Assembly: GCA_913774355.1 (NCBI GenBank)
Contig: CAJYGB010000032.1
Span: 83,947-147,946, forward strand
Direction: 5' to 3'
Origin: an uncultured Chryseobacterium sp.
Lineage (GTDB): Bacteria > Bacteroidota > Bacteroidia > Flavobacteriales > Weeksellaceae
Length of the DNA stretch: 64,000 bases
Shown here: positions 27,961 through 36,427 of the stretch, piece after piece
Layout: each line of letters starts with the position of its first letter
Numbering within the stretch: position 1 is the stretch's first letter
Made by a program: the position numbers and the translations under genes
The notes under the pieces: generated by a model
Told to the model about the DNA's origin: nothing
What the model saw: only the letters and a program-made list of their open reading frames with translations
Databases searched by the model: none

Positions 27961-28551
27961 ATGAGCAATACGGCACTGGAAATCTGTTATGACTTTCCTT
28001 TCTTTCTACGCGACGAGCTTGATGAAATATTTCAGGCCCATGAAAAAATAAGTTTCAGGAAAGGAGATCTGATCCTGAAGGAAGGAAAAACCGCTAACGA
28101 ATATTACATTCTTGAAAAAGGACTGGCCCGCTCATTTGTAACTGATTTTAATGGTAATGAAGTAACCACTCATTTTTTTGCAGACAACGAGATCGTTATC
28201 GAGGTTTCTTCATTATTCCAGCGGATTCCGACCCAGGAAAATATTGTCTGCATCACCGACTGTGAGTGCCTGAAACTCAGGTTTGAAAATTTCCAGGAGC
28301 TCTTTCATAAGATCCCTAACCTCAGGGAATGGGGCAGGGCATGGATGTCACAGCAGCTTTTCGTGTATAAGCAGCGTTCGGTGGAAATGTTTACTCTTTC
28401 GGCAACAAAGCGGTATCTCAACCTTATGGAGCAGAAACCTCAGGTGATCCGATGCGCTCCTCTGAAACAAATTGCATCCTATCTAGGTGTTACGGATACT
28501 TCTTTAAGCCGCATCCGGAAAGAACTGGTTTCGCATCCGCGGAAAGATTAA
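27961..28551 (+). CDS. Crp/Fnr family transcriptional regulator
   Basis: The 196-residue protein has a cyclic-nucleotide-binding fold at residues about 20-125 (FRKGDLILKEGKTANEYYIL, then EKGLARSFV) and a C-terminal winged helix at about 145-190 (APLKQIASYLGVTDTSLSRI). The Arg and Glu of the cAMP phosphate-binding cassette are not obvious, so the ligand may differ. It heads a series of small VOC and SRPBCC genes on the same strand and may control them. Confidence 0.92.
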   Translation: MSNTALEICYDFPFFLRDELDEIFQAHEKISFRKGDLILKEGKTANEYYILEKGLARSFVTDFNGNEVTTHFFADNEIVIEVSSLFQRIPTQENIVCITDCECLKLRFENFQELFHKIPNLREWGRAWMSQQLFVYKQRSVEMFTLSATKRYLNLMEQKPQVIRCAPLKQIASYLGVTDTSLSRIRKELVSHPRKD

Positions 28552-28628
28552 ATCTTGTCCTATGGCAAGCAGGCTTTCACGGCAATGAGGTAATTTTGGA
28601 TAAAAGTTTTACCCTTAATCAATACATT

Positions 28629-29033
28629 ATGAAAGCCAATCAGATTTACGTAAGCCTTCCTGTAAAAAATATCGAAGAAACCAAAACGTTCTGGACAAAC
28701 ATAGGATTCACCGTTAATGAACAGATTACCGATGAAAAAGCAGTGTGCATTATCATAGCCGATCATATTTTTGTGATGTTCATTATCGAAGAATATTTTC
28801 AGACATTTTCCGAAAGACCGGTCCCGAAAGACGATACCACACAGGTATTGGTGGCCTTGGCTATGAACAGCCGTGAAGAAGTCGATCAGGTGGTTAACAA
28901 AGCGGTAGAAAACGGAGCTTATCAGCATGAAGAACCGCAGGATCACGGCTGGATGTATCAGAATTCCTTCTGGGACATCAACGGACACGGCTGGAACATT
29001 ACTTTCGCCGATCCCTCCCAAATGCCGCAATAG
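28629..29033 (+). CDS. VOC family protein (glyoxalase/bleomycin-resistance fold)
   Basis: From ATG 28629 this is a 134-residue single VOC protein: MKANQIYVSLPVKNIEETKT at the start, FWDINGHGWNITFADPSQMP at the end. VOC proteins bind a metal or a small molecule in a cup of paired beta-alpha-beta motifs. The frame is open further upstream but overlaps the Crp/Fnr gene. Its reaction cannot be told from sequence. Confidence 0.88.
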   Translation: MKANQIYVSLPVKNIEETKTFWTNIGFTVNEQITDEKAVCIIIADHIFVMFIIEEYFQTFSERPVPKDDTTQVLVALAMNSREEVDQVVNKAVENGAYQHEEPQDHGWMYQNSFWDINGHGWNITFADPSQMPQ

Positions 29034-29096
29034 CGCAGGAAATGTCAGAGTTCTTAAAACATGTACCGAATTAATTTATTCATAAAGTACATCTCT

Positions 29097-29120
29097 ATCA
29101 TCTGTGCCAATCTGTGGTTA
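29097..29120 (-). repeat. Dispersed repeat 'AACCACAGATT' copy, inverted
   Basis: The minus strand reads TAACCACAGATTGGCACAGA followed by TGAT, a short copy of the family in the gap between two VOC genes. Confidence 0.6.
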
Positions 29121-29191
29121 AAAAATTAAGCCTTAAACGACAGGGGAATCATTACAATTGTACAACAACTCACCTTATCAAAACAATATAC

Positions 29192-29623
29192 ATGGCTAAA
29201 TTAAATTCTTACTTAAATTTTAACGGAAAGGCGGAAGAAGCTTTCAACTTTTACAAATCCGTTTTCGGCGGGGAATTCCTGGGCGAAATTTACAGAATGA
29301 GAAATGCTCCCGGCACGGAACACCTGTCCGAAGAAGAAAAAAACAGAGTAATGCATATTGCGCTTCCAATAGGAAACGACCTGCTGATGGCGTCTGATAT
29401 TGTCCCGAGCTTCGGCCAGACGCTCACAATAGGAAATAACAATTACGTATCGATCTTTCCCGAATCCAGGGAAGAGGCGGACCGGCTTTTCAAAGGCCTC
29501 TCTGAAGGCGGAAATGTCGAAATGCCGATCGAAGATCAGTTCTGGGGCGATTATTTCGGAAGTTTTCAGGATAAATACGGGATTCATTGGATGGTGAATT
29601 ACAATGAAGAATATGTAAAATAA
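29192..29623 (+). CDS. PhnB-like VOC family protein
   Basis: The 143-residue protein (ATG 29192, MAKLNSYLNFNGKAEEAFNF) belongs to the PhnB-like branch of the VOC superfamily. Typical marks are FYKSVFGGEFLGEIYRM, IALPIGNDLLMASDIVP and DQFWGDYFGSFQDKYGIHWM. These small cytoplasmic proteins are common in Bacteroidota next to SRPBCC genes; their substrates are mostly unknown. No metal-ligand set can be proven by eye. Confidence 0.92.
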   Translation: MAKLNSYLNFNGKAEEAFNFYKSVFGGEFLGEIYRMRNAPGTEHLSEEEKNRVMHIALPIGNDLLMASDIVPSFGQTLTIGNNNYVSIFPESREEADRLFKGLSEGGNVEMPIEDQFWGDYFGSFQDKYGIHWMVNYNEEYVK

Positions 29624-29697
29624 GCTTATCTTTAAACTTTATTATCTGGCGTAGCTTCTGAAGCTGCTCTTTAAACCATACCATAAATCATCACAAT

Positions 29698-30111
29698 ATG
29701 GAACCAATTACAATAGAGATAACCATACTTTCACCCGTACAGAAAGTCTGGGAATATTACAGTGACCCGGAGCACATCATAAAATGGAATTTTGCCGATG
29801 AAAGCTGGCACTGTCCGGCTGCGGAAAACGATCTTAGGACAGGCGGAAAGTTAAGGACCAGGATGGAAGCCAAAGACGGAAGTTTCGGGTTTGATTTTGA
29901 AGGAACCTACGATGAAGTCGCTCCCCCTGAAAAGATCCGCTACCATCTGGAGGACAGCAGAAAGGTTGAAGTTGTTTTTAAAGAAATTGATAACAACACG
30001 ACGAACGTAGAAATTACTTTTGATCCGGAGCAGCAGAACCCGTATGAAATGCAGCGGGAAGGCTGGTATGCCATCCTGAATAACTTTCATAAGTATGTTG
30101 AAAATCATTAA
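29698..30111 (+). CDS. SRPBCC (AHSA1-like) family protein
   Basis: The 137-residue protein shows the START/Bet v1-like pattern: SPVQKVWEYYSDPEHIIKWN, GGKLRTRMEAKDGSFGFDFE, then EGWYAILNNFHKYVE in the long C-terminal helix. The fold makes a hydrophobic cavity for small ligands. It follows the PhnB-like gene by 74 bp and precedes the helix-hairpin-helix gene closely; these probably form one transcription unit. The ligand is unknown. Confidence 0.92.
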   Translation: MEPITIEITILSPVQKVWEYYSDPEHIIKWNFADESWHCPAAENDLRTGGKLRTRMEAKDGSFGFDFEGTYDEVAPPEKIRYHLEDSRKVEVVFKEIDNNTTNVEITFDPEQQNPYEMQREGWYAILNNFHKYVENH

Positions 30112-30144
30112 CAACATGATGACTTTATGATCAATCTGGTGATA

Positions 30145-30417
30145 ATGGCAAAATGTTTAATTTCGATGTCTGCGGTAAATCATGCGGCCAAAGGAGATTT
30201 TCTGCGCGGTATTGTGGCAGCGCCTGCCCGGCGAACGCTGGAAAAAGAAAAAATAGATTCCCTGGAAAAGCTTTCGAAGTATTCGGAACAAGAAATCAGG
30301 CTGCTGAATGGCTTCGGAGAAGTCAGCATGAAAAAACTGAAAAGCCATATGGAAGAACATCAGTTTTCATTTATGCAAAGTACACGTGATTTTTCTGAAG
30401 CACCAATAGACATGTAA
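30145..30417 (+). CDS. Small helix-hairpin-helix protein resembling RNA polymerase alpha C-terminal domain
   Basis: The 90-residue protein (start at 30145, MAKCLISMSAVNHAA; the frame opens at ATG 30127) contains a helix-hairpin-helix at about residues 30-75: APARRTLEKEKIDSLEKLSK and LLNGFGEVSMKKLKSHME. This is the pattern of alpha-CTD-like DNA-binding proteins. It lies 15-33 bp after an SRPBCC gene. A role as a small DNA-binding or transcription-associated protein is inferred. The start is uncertain. Confidence 0.78.
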   Translation: MAKCLISMSAVNHAAKGDFLRGIVAAPARRTLEKEKIDSLEKLSKYSEQEIRLLNGFGEVSMKKLKSHMEEHQFSFMQSTRDFSEAPIDM

Positions 30418-30425
30418 AATCCCAT

Positions 30426-30515
30426 TTAAGAAATTTTAACCACATAAGAGACACAGAAAAAGGACTAGCTTTTAAAAAGCAGGAACACATGAGAATAAAA
30501 ATCGAAGATTTTTAA
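30426..30515 (+). repeat. Dispersed intergenic repeat matching 800-881
   Basis: It begins AAATTTTAACCACATAAGAG and ends ACATGAGAATAAAAATCGAA followed by GATTTTTA. It parallels the repeat behind hsp20 at the window start. Confidence 0.55.
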
Positions 30516-30527
30516 ATATACGCAGCC

Positions 30528-30560
30528 ATCTGTGCAAATCTGCGTCAATCCGTGATTTAA
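30528..30560 (-). repeat. Dispersed 'CACAGATT' repeat, inverted and diverged
   Basis: The plus strand reads CATCTGTGCAAATCTGCGTC followed by AATCCGTGATTT, the reverse complement of the AACCACAGATT family with several changes. Confidence 0.55.
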
Positions 30561-30650
30561 ATCCAACAACTGATTAGAGCGTAGTCCCGACGGCTGAGCG
30601 GAACCGAAGCCAGTCAATCCATAACAGAATAAAACTAAAATTAAATTAAG

Positions 30651-31520
30651 ATGATGAACAACAATATTTTCCCGTGCCTCTGGTACGACGGGGACGCCAG
30701 AGAATCTGCCGGATTTTACGTAAAAGTCTTTAACGGCAAAATCACAGCAGATAATCCTATGGTGATAAATGTGGACCTTTTCGGACAGAAATTCATGCTC
30801 CTGAACGGCGGTCCGCATTTCAAAAAGAATGCCTCGGTATCGTTTACGGTACTCTGCGAAACAGAGGATGAGGTTCAGCAGTACTGGGACGGGCTTGCCG
30901 AAGACGGCATGGTTATGATGCCGCTGGATTCCTATCCGTGGAGTGCAAAATACGGTTGGATACAAGACCGGTTCGGTGTCAGCTGGCAGGTTTACCTCGG
31001 CGAAAAATCCGGGGACCAGAAAATAGTGCCGACCCTTATGTTCATCCATGGAAACAACGGAAAAGCCATGCAGGCTATGGAGCTCTATACCCGGACTTTT
31101 CCCAATTCCAAAATCGGGAGTTTTCTGAAATACGGGCAGGGAAGCAAAGGAAATCCGATACAGGAACCGGCAGACAACATCCAGCATGCACACTTTAAAA
31201 TTGATGGCTACAGCCTATACTGTATGGACAATTCGTACGATCATACCTTTGATTTCAACGAAGGGATTTCAATGGTTATTATGACGGATAATCAGGAACA
31301 GACCGATACTTACTGGGATGCTCTTACAGCCGGCGGCGGAAGGGCGAGCATGTGCGGCTGGCTGAAAGATCAATTCGGGTTTAGCTGGCAGATCGTCCCG
31401 AAAAAGCTGATTGAGCTTATGAGCGACCCTGATCCGGAAAAAGCACAGAAGGTTGCCCAGGCCATGATGACCATGCAGAAAATTATTATTGAAGATCTGG
31501 AAAAAGCTTACCGGTCTTAG
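30651..31520 (+). CDS. Tandem-domain VOC (PhnB/3-dmu-9-type) protein
   Basis: The 289-residue protein holds two VOC domains of about 140 residues each. The first starts FPCLWYDGDARESAGFYVKV and ends YGWIQDRFGVSWQVYLG; the second starts PTLMFIHGNNGKAMQAMELY and ends CGWLKDQFGFSWQIVP. The parallel endings show an internal duplication. It resembles proteins labelled 3-demethylubiquinone-9 3-methyltransferase-like, a name without firm biochemical basis. The last 35 residues form a charged helix. Confidence 0.92.
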   Translation: MMNNNIFPCLWYDGDARESAGFYVKVFNGKITADNPMVINVDLFGQKFMLLNGGPHFKKNASVSFTVLCETEDEVQQYWDGLAEDGMVMMPLDSYPWSAKYGWIQDRFGVSWQVYLGEKSGDQKIVPTLMFIHGNNGKAMQAMELYTRTFPNSKIGSFLKYGQGSKGNPIQEPADNIQHAHFKIDGYSLYCMDNSYDHTFDFNEGISMVIMTDNQEQTDTYWDALTAGGGRASMCGWLKDQFGFSWQIVPKKLIELMSDPDPEKAQKVAQAMMTMQKIIIEDLEKAYRS

Positions 31521-31651
31521 AATTGTGCAGGCGCTATGGAGGTTTTTCCCCTGAATAATAGATCATCACCTCAAATCCGTTTCAGCATACCATACTTTTT
31601 CCTCCTTCGGCTTGCGGTTTGATGTCTTTATTCACCACCAAATACTTGAAT

Positions 31652-32485
31652 ATGAAAACAGATAACAAATCAGATGCTAAATCTAAAGTTCCTAAGGAAG
31701 GTCTGTTTCCCGAAATCATCCGTGAAAATTATAATGGAAGTGAAAAACTTTCCGGTAAAAAAGCCCTGATTTCCGGAGGCGACAGCGGCATCGGGCAGGC
31801 GGTAGCGGTACATTATGCCCGGGAAGGCGCCGATGTAGCCATCATTTATAAAGAAAGCGACGATGATGCTAAGGAAACCCAAAAGCTGGTAGAAAAAGAA
31901 GGCAAAAGCTGTATGCTCCTAAAAGGCGATATTTCAGATAAAAATTTCCGGAAAGAGTGTATGGACACCATAAAAAAAGAATGGAAATCACTGGATATTC
32001 TCGTTAATAATGCAGGCATACAGTTTCCGAAAGACGATATTGAAAACATTTCGGATGAACAGATTCATGAAACATTCGACACCAATATCATCTCTATGAT
32101 TTCTTTTACCAGAGACTGTCTGAAATTGATGCAGAGAGGCTCCCGGATCATCTGTACCACCTCGGTGACGGCTTATCGCGGCAGTGACCATTTAATTGAT
32201 TATTCTTCCACAAAAGGAGCAATTGCTACCTTCATCCGATCTCTGGCTACGAGTATAGCCGAAAAAAATATTCTGGTGAATGGTGTTGCGCCCGGTCCTA
32301 TCTGGACACCTTTGGTAAAGGAAACTTTCGACGATGTTTCCGATTTTGGAAAAGACAATCCCATGAAAAGGGCAGGTCAGCCTTCCGAAGTAGCACCTGC
32401 TTATGTATTTCTGGCTTCTCAGGACTCAAGTTTCATTACCGGTGAGGTTATCCATATTAATGGCGGGAATTTTGTAGGCGGATAA
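31652..32485 (+). CDS. SDR family oxidoreductase
   Basis: The 277-residue short-chain dehydrogenase binds NAD(P) by the glycine motif SGGDSGIGQAVAV (about residues 44-56). NNAG follows in ILVNNAGIQFP, and the catalytic residues are the Ser of TTSVTAYRG and the YxxxK of DYSSTKGA. The C-terminal INGGNFVGG is typical. The N-terminal 35-residue extension resembles the YhdF/YhxC-like group. ATG 31652 is chosen; ATG 31622 would add ten residues. The substrate is unknown. Confidence 0.93.
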   Translation: MKTDNKSDAKSKVPKEGLFPEIIRENYNGSEKLSGKKALISGGDSGIGQAVAVHYAREGADVAIIYKESDDDAKETQKLVEKEGKSCMLLKGDISDKNFRKECMDTIKKEWKSLDILVNNAGIQFPKDDIENISDEQIHETFDTNIISMISFTRDCLKLMQRGSRIICTTSVTAYRGSDHLIDYSSTKGAIATFIRSLATSIAEKNILVNGVAPGPIWTPLVKETFDDVSDFGKDNPMKRAGQPSEVAPAYVFLASQDSSFITGEVIHINGGNFVGG

Positions 32486-32522
32486 GGATATACGCAGAAT
32501 TAACAGCTAGTTTATAAATTTT

Positions 32523-32951
32523 ATGGAAAAATTACATTTTGATATTCAGATTAAGGCTGAAGCAATAAAGGTTTGGAGTGTGCTGTGGGATGATTTTTCT
32601 TTCAGGCAGTGGACGTCAGCGTTCACCGAAGGCTATTTTTATCAGGGGGATTTACAGGAGGGAGCCACCATAAAATTCCTGGACCCGAAAAACAACGGGA
32701 TGTACAGCACAATTACAAAGCTGGTTCCGAATGAAGAAATCATATTTCATCATCTTGGAGAGATCTATGATGGAATTGAAACACCGCGGGACCTGGGAGA
32801 AGTTTTCGAAAGATATTTATTGACCGAAGATGAAAACATGACCCATCTTGAAGTGGAGATTCATACTACCGAAGAATTAAGGTCTTTTTTAGAGGAAAAA
32901 TTTCCCGATGCTCTATCCAATGTGAAGCATCTTGCGGAAAATCAGCTATAA
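32523..32951 (+). CDS. SRPBCC family protein (paralogue 1)
   Basis: The 142-residue protein has the SRPBCC pattern: FDIQIKAEAIKVWSVLWDDF, then GATIKFLDPKNNGMYSTITK and a C-terminal helix ending NVKHLAENQ. It is clearly related to the next gene, 27 bp downstream, through the KVW-VLW motif and the KxLAEN ending. The pair should form a ligand-binding helix-grip fold; the ligand is unknown. Confidence 0.88.
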   Translation: MEKLHFDIQIKAEAIKVWSVLWDDFSFRQWTSAFTEGYFYQGDLQEGATIKFLDPKNNGMYSTITKLVPNEEIIFHHLGEIYDGIETPRDLGEVFERYLLTEDENMTHLEVEIHTTEELRSFLEEKFPDALSNVKHLAENQL

Positions 32952-32978
32952 AAGTTAAATGAAATTAAATCCAAAAAT

Positions 32979-33422
32979 ATGGAAACCCTATCTTACGAAA
33001 TTATTATCAACGCACCCAGACAAAAAGTATGGGGTGTATTGTGGAACGAAAGAACGTATAGCGAATGGACGCAGTTTTTCAGTCTGGGATGCGTAATGAA
33101 ATCCGACTGGAAAGTCGGCGGAAAGACGTATTTCTTAAATTCGGAAGGAGCGGGTATGGTCTCCACCATCGACAGCCTCAAAGAGCCGGACCAGATCATC
33201 TTCAAACATCTGGGGATGCTGGATAAGGATGGCAATGAAGATACTGAAAGTACGGAAGTCAAGCAATGGAGCGGATGTTTCGAAAAATATATCCTTATCG
33301 ATTTCGGTGGAAAAACCAAGCTTCATGTCGAGGTACAGAACGAAAAAGAATGGGAAGATCATATGAACTCCGGCTTCACGCAAGGCCTTGAGGTGATAAA
33401 AAAACTTGCGGAAAATATTTAA
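32979..33422 (+). CDS. SRPBCC family protein (paralogue 2)
   Basis: The 147-residue protein resembles its neighbour: YEIIINAPRQKVWGVLWNER at the N-terminus, VGGKTYFLNSEGAGMVSTID in the middle and VIKKLAENI at the end. It is the third AHSA1/SRPBCC protein within 4 kb. The two adjacent copies likely came from a local duplication and are co-transcribed. Confidence 0.9.
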   Translation: METLSYEIIINAPRQKVWGVLWNERTYSEWTQFFSLGCVMKSDWKVGGKTYFLNSEGAGMVSTIDSLKEPDQIIFKHLGMLDKDGNEDTESTEVKQWSGCFEKYILIDFGGKTKLHVEVQNEKEWEDHMNSGFTQGLEVIKKLAENI

Positions 33423-33442
33423 TAAAACCAAAATGAATTTTC

Positions 33443-33475
33443 CCACAGATGTATACAGATTTTCATATATGATCG
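33443..33475 (+). repeat. Dispersed 'CCACAGAT' repeat, diverged
   Basis: CCCACAGATGTATACAGATT followed by TTCATATATGATC is a degenerate copy, facing an inverted copy at 33551-33590 in the same 336-bp gap. Confidence 0.55.
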
Positions 33476-33550
33476 CGCTTTAGGAAAATATAATAGTTTA
33501 AAAATCCACAGTTTTGTTGCAGACGATATAAAACAAATAGTATTCATTTA

Positions 33551-33590
33551 AACATAAAAATCTGTGAAAATCCGTGAAAGTCGGTGGTTT
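33551..33590 (-). repeat. Dispersed 'CACAGATT' repeat, inverted
   Basis: The plus strand reads AATCTGTGAAAATCCGTGAA followed by AGTCGGTGGTTT, the reverse complement of the family. The remainder of 33591-33758 has a short open frame without support. Confidence 0.55.
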
Positions 33591-33758
33591 AAAAAACAGG
33601 TATGGAGTTTTACTGCTTAAAACAGGCAGCTATTTATACATTAAGCCTTCATGGAAAGAATTATGAATCAAATACTTTATTAACTATTTTCTGCTTAGAT
33701 CCTGCTTGGTTTTGCTTAACTTCGGTACCATGCATACAATTGTGTAGAAAGAATAAAC

Positions 33759-34217
33759 ATGAAAATATTATCAATTCTTTTAGTAACATTCATTTTGGGC
33801 TTATTGGCAACAAAAATTTTTCAGGGAAACTGGAATTTTTTATTTTCCGGAAACCTCGGGATGGCGGCTTTTATCATCTTTACCGGATTGGCACACTTTA
33901 AGTTCCAAAAGGGAATGGCGATGATGATTCCCGAACCGGTTCCGGGAAAAATATTTTGGGTCTATTTCACCGGCGTGCTGGAAATTGCTGCGGGAATCGG
34001 ATTGATGATTCCTTCGATGCGTGAACTGACAGCAGTCTTATTAATTGTTTTCTTCCTGTTGGTTTTTATTGCCAACATCAATTCATCCCGGAAAAACATT
34101 AATATTTTCAAGGCTGATTTTACAGGCCCGGGAATGGCTTACCTGTACAAAGAAAGAATTCCGATGCAGATTATCCTGATCGCATGGACCTGGTATTTTG
34201 GAATCTATTTGAATTGA
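33759..34217 (+). CDS. DoxX-like membrane protein
   Basis: The 152-residue protein has four hydrophobic segments (about 2-20, 30-47, 68-105 and 128-148) with the DoxX-like motif FIIFTGLAHFKFQKGMAMMI and YFTGVLEIAAGIGLMIPSM. DoxX family proteins are small quinone-related or redox membrane proteins, often poorly defined. It is alone in its unit, with a terminator at 34240. Confidence 0.87.
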   Translation: MKILSILLVTFILGLLATKIFQGNWNFLFSGNLGMAAFIIFTGLAHFKFQKGMAMMIPEPVPGKIFWVYFTGVLEIAAGIGLMIPSMRELTAVLLIVFFLLVFIANINSSRKNINIFKADFTGPGMAYLYKERIPMQIILIAWTWYFGIYLN

Positions 34218-34239
34218 TCTGATAAAATTTAAATAAAAT

Positions 34240-34271
34240 AAAAGGAAAGCTTAATCGGTTTTCCTTTTTTT
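34240..34271 (+). terminator. Intrinsic terminator of the DoxX-like gene
   Basis: AAAAGGAAA (34240-34248) pairs with the TTTTCCTTT part of 34259-34267, followed by T. The rest of the gap to 34539 holds only a fragment of a GTCATCC-type repeat near 34442. Confidence 0.65.
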
Positions 34272-34539
34272 AGCTATATATGTGGTTAAAGTTTTGATAG
34301 TCAATAGTGTTAAAAATAAGATTTTTCGAGAAATGTATCAGAAATTCAATGAACTGATCATTTTTGCTGGGCTGAAAGACTAAAATTGTTGAAAAGTTAA
34401 AAAAATTAAAGGATAAGAGTGGATTCCTATGTAAACATATTGTCATCCGGAGTCCTCGCTATCAAAAGAAAAACCGAACTTGCCTGAAAATATTTTAAAT
34501 TTATTAAAGTAAAACAAAATCATCAGCCGTCATAGCAAT

Positions 34540-35118
34540 ATGGAGGTTGCCGAAAACATAACAATGCCACAGAAGGAGAAGGAAAATATCATCTCGCAGA
34601 CCGTTTCAAAATACGGAGGAAAGCTGATGTCGTACATTCGCCCGAAAGTGAAAAATACGGAAGATGCGGAAGATATCCTGCAGGAAGTATGGTACCAGTT
34701 CAGCAGTCTGACCAATCTCTCGGAAATCGTGAATGTCGGCGGATGGCTGTATCGCGTTACGGCCAATAAGATTACCGACAAATACCGCAAGAAGAAAACC
34801 GCGAACCTGGAAGATTTCGTGTACGAAGATGAAGACGGGAGTTTTTCCATTAAAGACATCCTGCTGATGGATGAAAGTGCCGGACCGGAAGTGAAAATGT
34901 TTCAGGACGAAATCTGGAGAAAACTGTTCGAAGCCCTGGACGAACTTCCTGAAAAGCAGCGGCTGGTTTATGTTGAGAACGAACTCAACGACAGGACTCT
35001 CCAGGAAATTGCCGATGAGCAGAGGGAAAACATCAAGACCATCATCAGCCGTAAAAACTACGCGGTCAAGCACCTGAGGAACCGGCTGAGAACATTATAC
35101 GAAGATTTAAACAGTTAG
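34540..35118 (+). CDS. ECF-type RNA polymerase sigma factor (second)
   Basis: The 192-residue protein is an ECF sigma factor. Region 2 is at about residues 25-90 (NTEDAEDILQEVWYQFSSLT, then GGWLYRVTANKITDKYRKKK), and region 4 at about 130-180 (LDELPEKQRLVYVENELNDR, then TLQEIADEQRENIKTIISRK). The region 4 recognition helix is more acidic than usual. The next gene, 14 bp away, is a small membrane protein that may regulate it. An alternative ATG is at 34564. Confidence 0.92.
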   Translation: MEVAENITMPQKEKENIISQTVSKYGGKLMSYIRPKVKNTEDAEDILQEVWYQFSSLTNLSEIVNVGGWLYRVTANKITDKYRKKKTANLEDFVYEDEDGSFSIKDILLMDESAGPEVKMFQDEIWRKLFEALDELPEKQRLVYVENELNDRTLQEIADEQRENIKTIISRKNYAVKHLRNRLRTLYEDLNS

Positions 35119-35132
35119 TAAAAAATAAGATT

Positions 35133-35474
35133 ATGAATCATAAACATAAAAAAGGATGGATTTTTCTGATACTCTGTCCGCCACTGATTTTTCTGGGGGT
35201 TACCTGGATCGTCATGGTACTCTGGAATTGGCTGCTACCGGAAATTTTAGGGGCAAAATCGATTACGTTCTGGCAGGCGATGGGTATTCTGATCCTTTGT
35301 AAAATCCTTTTTGGCGGTTTCCATTTCGGGAAAGGCGTGCGGGATTTCAAGGAAAGGAAGATGAGAGAGAAGATGATGCATCTGTCTCCGGAAGAACGGG
35401 AAAAGTTTAAAGAAGTCTGGAGAAGCAGATGTGAAAACGGTTTTTTCAACCGAAACAAAAAAACAAACGAATAA
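35133..35474 (+). CDS. Small two-TM protein in ECF sigma operon
   Basis: The 113-residue protein has two hydrophobic segments (about 8-34 and 44-62) and a charged cytoplasmic tail, GVRDFKERKMREKMMHLSPE followed by EREKFKEVW. The tail contains an LSPEEREKF element like those in Spy/CpxP-type and anti-sigma-linked proteins. It lies 14 bp after the sigma gene. A regulatory role is inferred from position. Confidence 0.78.
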   Translation: MNHKHKKGWIFLILCPPLIFLGVTWIVMVLWNWLLPEILGAKSITFWQAMGILILCKILFGGFHFGKGVRDFKERKMREKMMHLSPEEREKFKEVWRSRCENGFFNRNKKTNE

Positions 35475-35556
35475 CCGAAATTTTAAGAAGTAGTAAAGTA
35501 AAAATTCAGGAGTATTCGTCTTTATAAAAGAAGTAGTAAAATTTAAAATTAAGAAA

Positions 35557-35826
35557 ATGAAAAATTCAGTAGTAAAAGGTATTTTCGGCGCATTGGCAGT
35601 GGCCGGAGCAGCAATGGTCGCTAAAAAAGCCATTCGGCGAAAAAAATTCGTAAAAGGTATTTTTGAAGAATACGGAATCAAAGAAAAATCACCTTTCGGA
35701 CTGGCTGATAAAATCCGCGAAATGAACGAGGAAGAATATCAGGAACTGAAAGGAAAATTCAAAAAAGAATTTGCCTCAAAATGCGGCCACAGAAGGTTTG
35801 AGAAAGAACCGGTCGCCGAAGCATAA
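35557..35826 (+). CDS. Small hydrophobic-N-terminus protein in ECF sigma operon
   Basis: The 89-residue protein has an N-terminal hydrophobic helix (VVKGIFGALAVAGAAMVAKK) and a charged remainder with FGLADKIREMNEEEYQELKG. I do not recognise a family. It is 82 bp downstream of the two-TM gene and ends before a strong terminator, so it is probably the third gene of the sigma operon. Confidence 0.72.
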   Translation: MKNSVVKGIFGALAVAGAAMVAKKAIRRKKFVKGIFEEYGIKEKSPFGLADKIREMNEEEYQELKGKFKKEFASKCGHRRFEKEPVAEA

Positions 35827-35853
35827 AATTAAGCAGCTAAATTGAAATTGTTG

Positions 35854-35895
35854 GGTTGGGTTCGAAAATATTTGTTTTCTGAACCCAACCTTTTT
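35854..35895 (+). terminator. Intrinsic terminator of the ECF sigma operon
   Basis: GGTTGGGTTC (35854-35863) pairs perfectly with GAACCCAACC (35881-35890), followed by five T. Confidence 0.88.
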
Positions 35896-35956
35896 CATGA
35901 TCGTTTAGCTAGCTGTATTTATTTAACAGATAAGTCACAAAATATTTTTCAGATAG

Positions 35957-36005
35957 GCTGAAAATATTTTTAGAGCACATCAGAAAAAATCAAAGATTTT
36001 TTTAA
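35957..36005. repeat. Dispersed repeat with AAATCAAAGATTTTT end
   Basis: This copy matches 12253-12305: GCTGAAAATATTTTTAGA, then CA-ATCAGA, then AAATCAAAGATTTTT. Confidence 0.55.
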
Positions 36006-36070
36006 ACTTATATGTTTTGAAATGTTTTTCAAAGTGCTCCTCTATCCCATATGTCTACTGTGTTAAAATT

Positions 36071-36105
36071 AAACCACAGATTTACGCAGATTTTCACAGA
36101 TAATG
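36071..36105 (+). repeat. Dispersed repeat 'AACCACAGATT' copy
   Basis: AAACCACAGATTTACGCAGA followed by TTTTCACAGATAATG. It is close in sequence to the copies at 12176 and 26336. Confidence 0.7.
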
Positions 36106-36208
36106 CTTGATACTTTATTTTTAATGATAAAACGAAATGAAATCTAAATCTAAAAAGTGATAATCGTAAAGACTTTTAAAGGTGCTGTTATGCGCTGCCG
36201 GAAAAAAC

Positions 36209-36339
36209 CTTTCTGTACTTTATGTTCATCAAACGGCCTCATTACTTTAACATTGCTATCATTTGCTGAATGCAGTGCCTTTGCGAACGAAAAATATTCT
36301 CAACGCTTTAAAAAAATCTTAGCGGACATCGCGTTAAAA
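36209..36339. repeat. 130-bp intergenic repeat, copy 1 of a close pair
   Basis: Positions 36251-36339 are identical to 36470-36558 except for one base (ACATC against ACGTC), and similarity extends about 40 bp further upstream. Marks are TTGCTGAATGCAGTGCCTTT, then AATATTCTCAACGC and GCGTTAAAA. Short open frames cross both copies but give the same peptide only because the DNA is repeated. Confidence 0.75.
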
Positions 36340-36427
36340 TGAATCCTCGCATTACCGGCAAATCTCTGAGATCTCTTATAAATGCAATGGCTTTGTGAAC
36401 CTTTTACGCATCCTGTCAAAAAAGAAT

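Noticed and set aside
33602-33901. 99-codon frame before the DoxX-like gene
   Set aside because: It overlaps the DoxX-like gene in another frame and starts in repeat-derived DNA.
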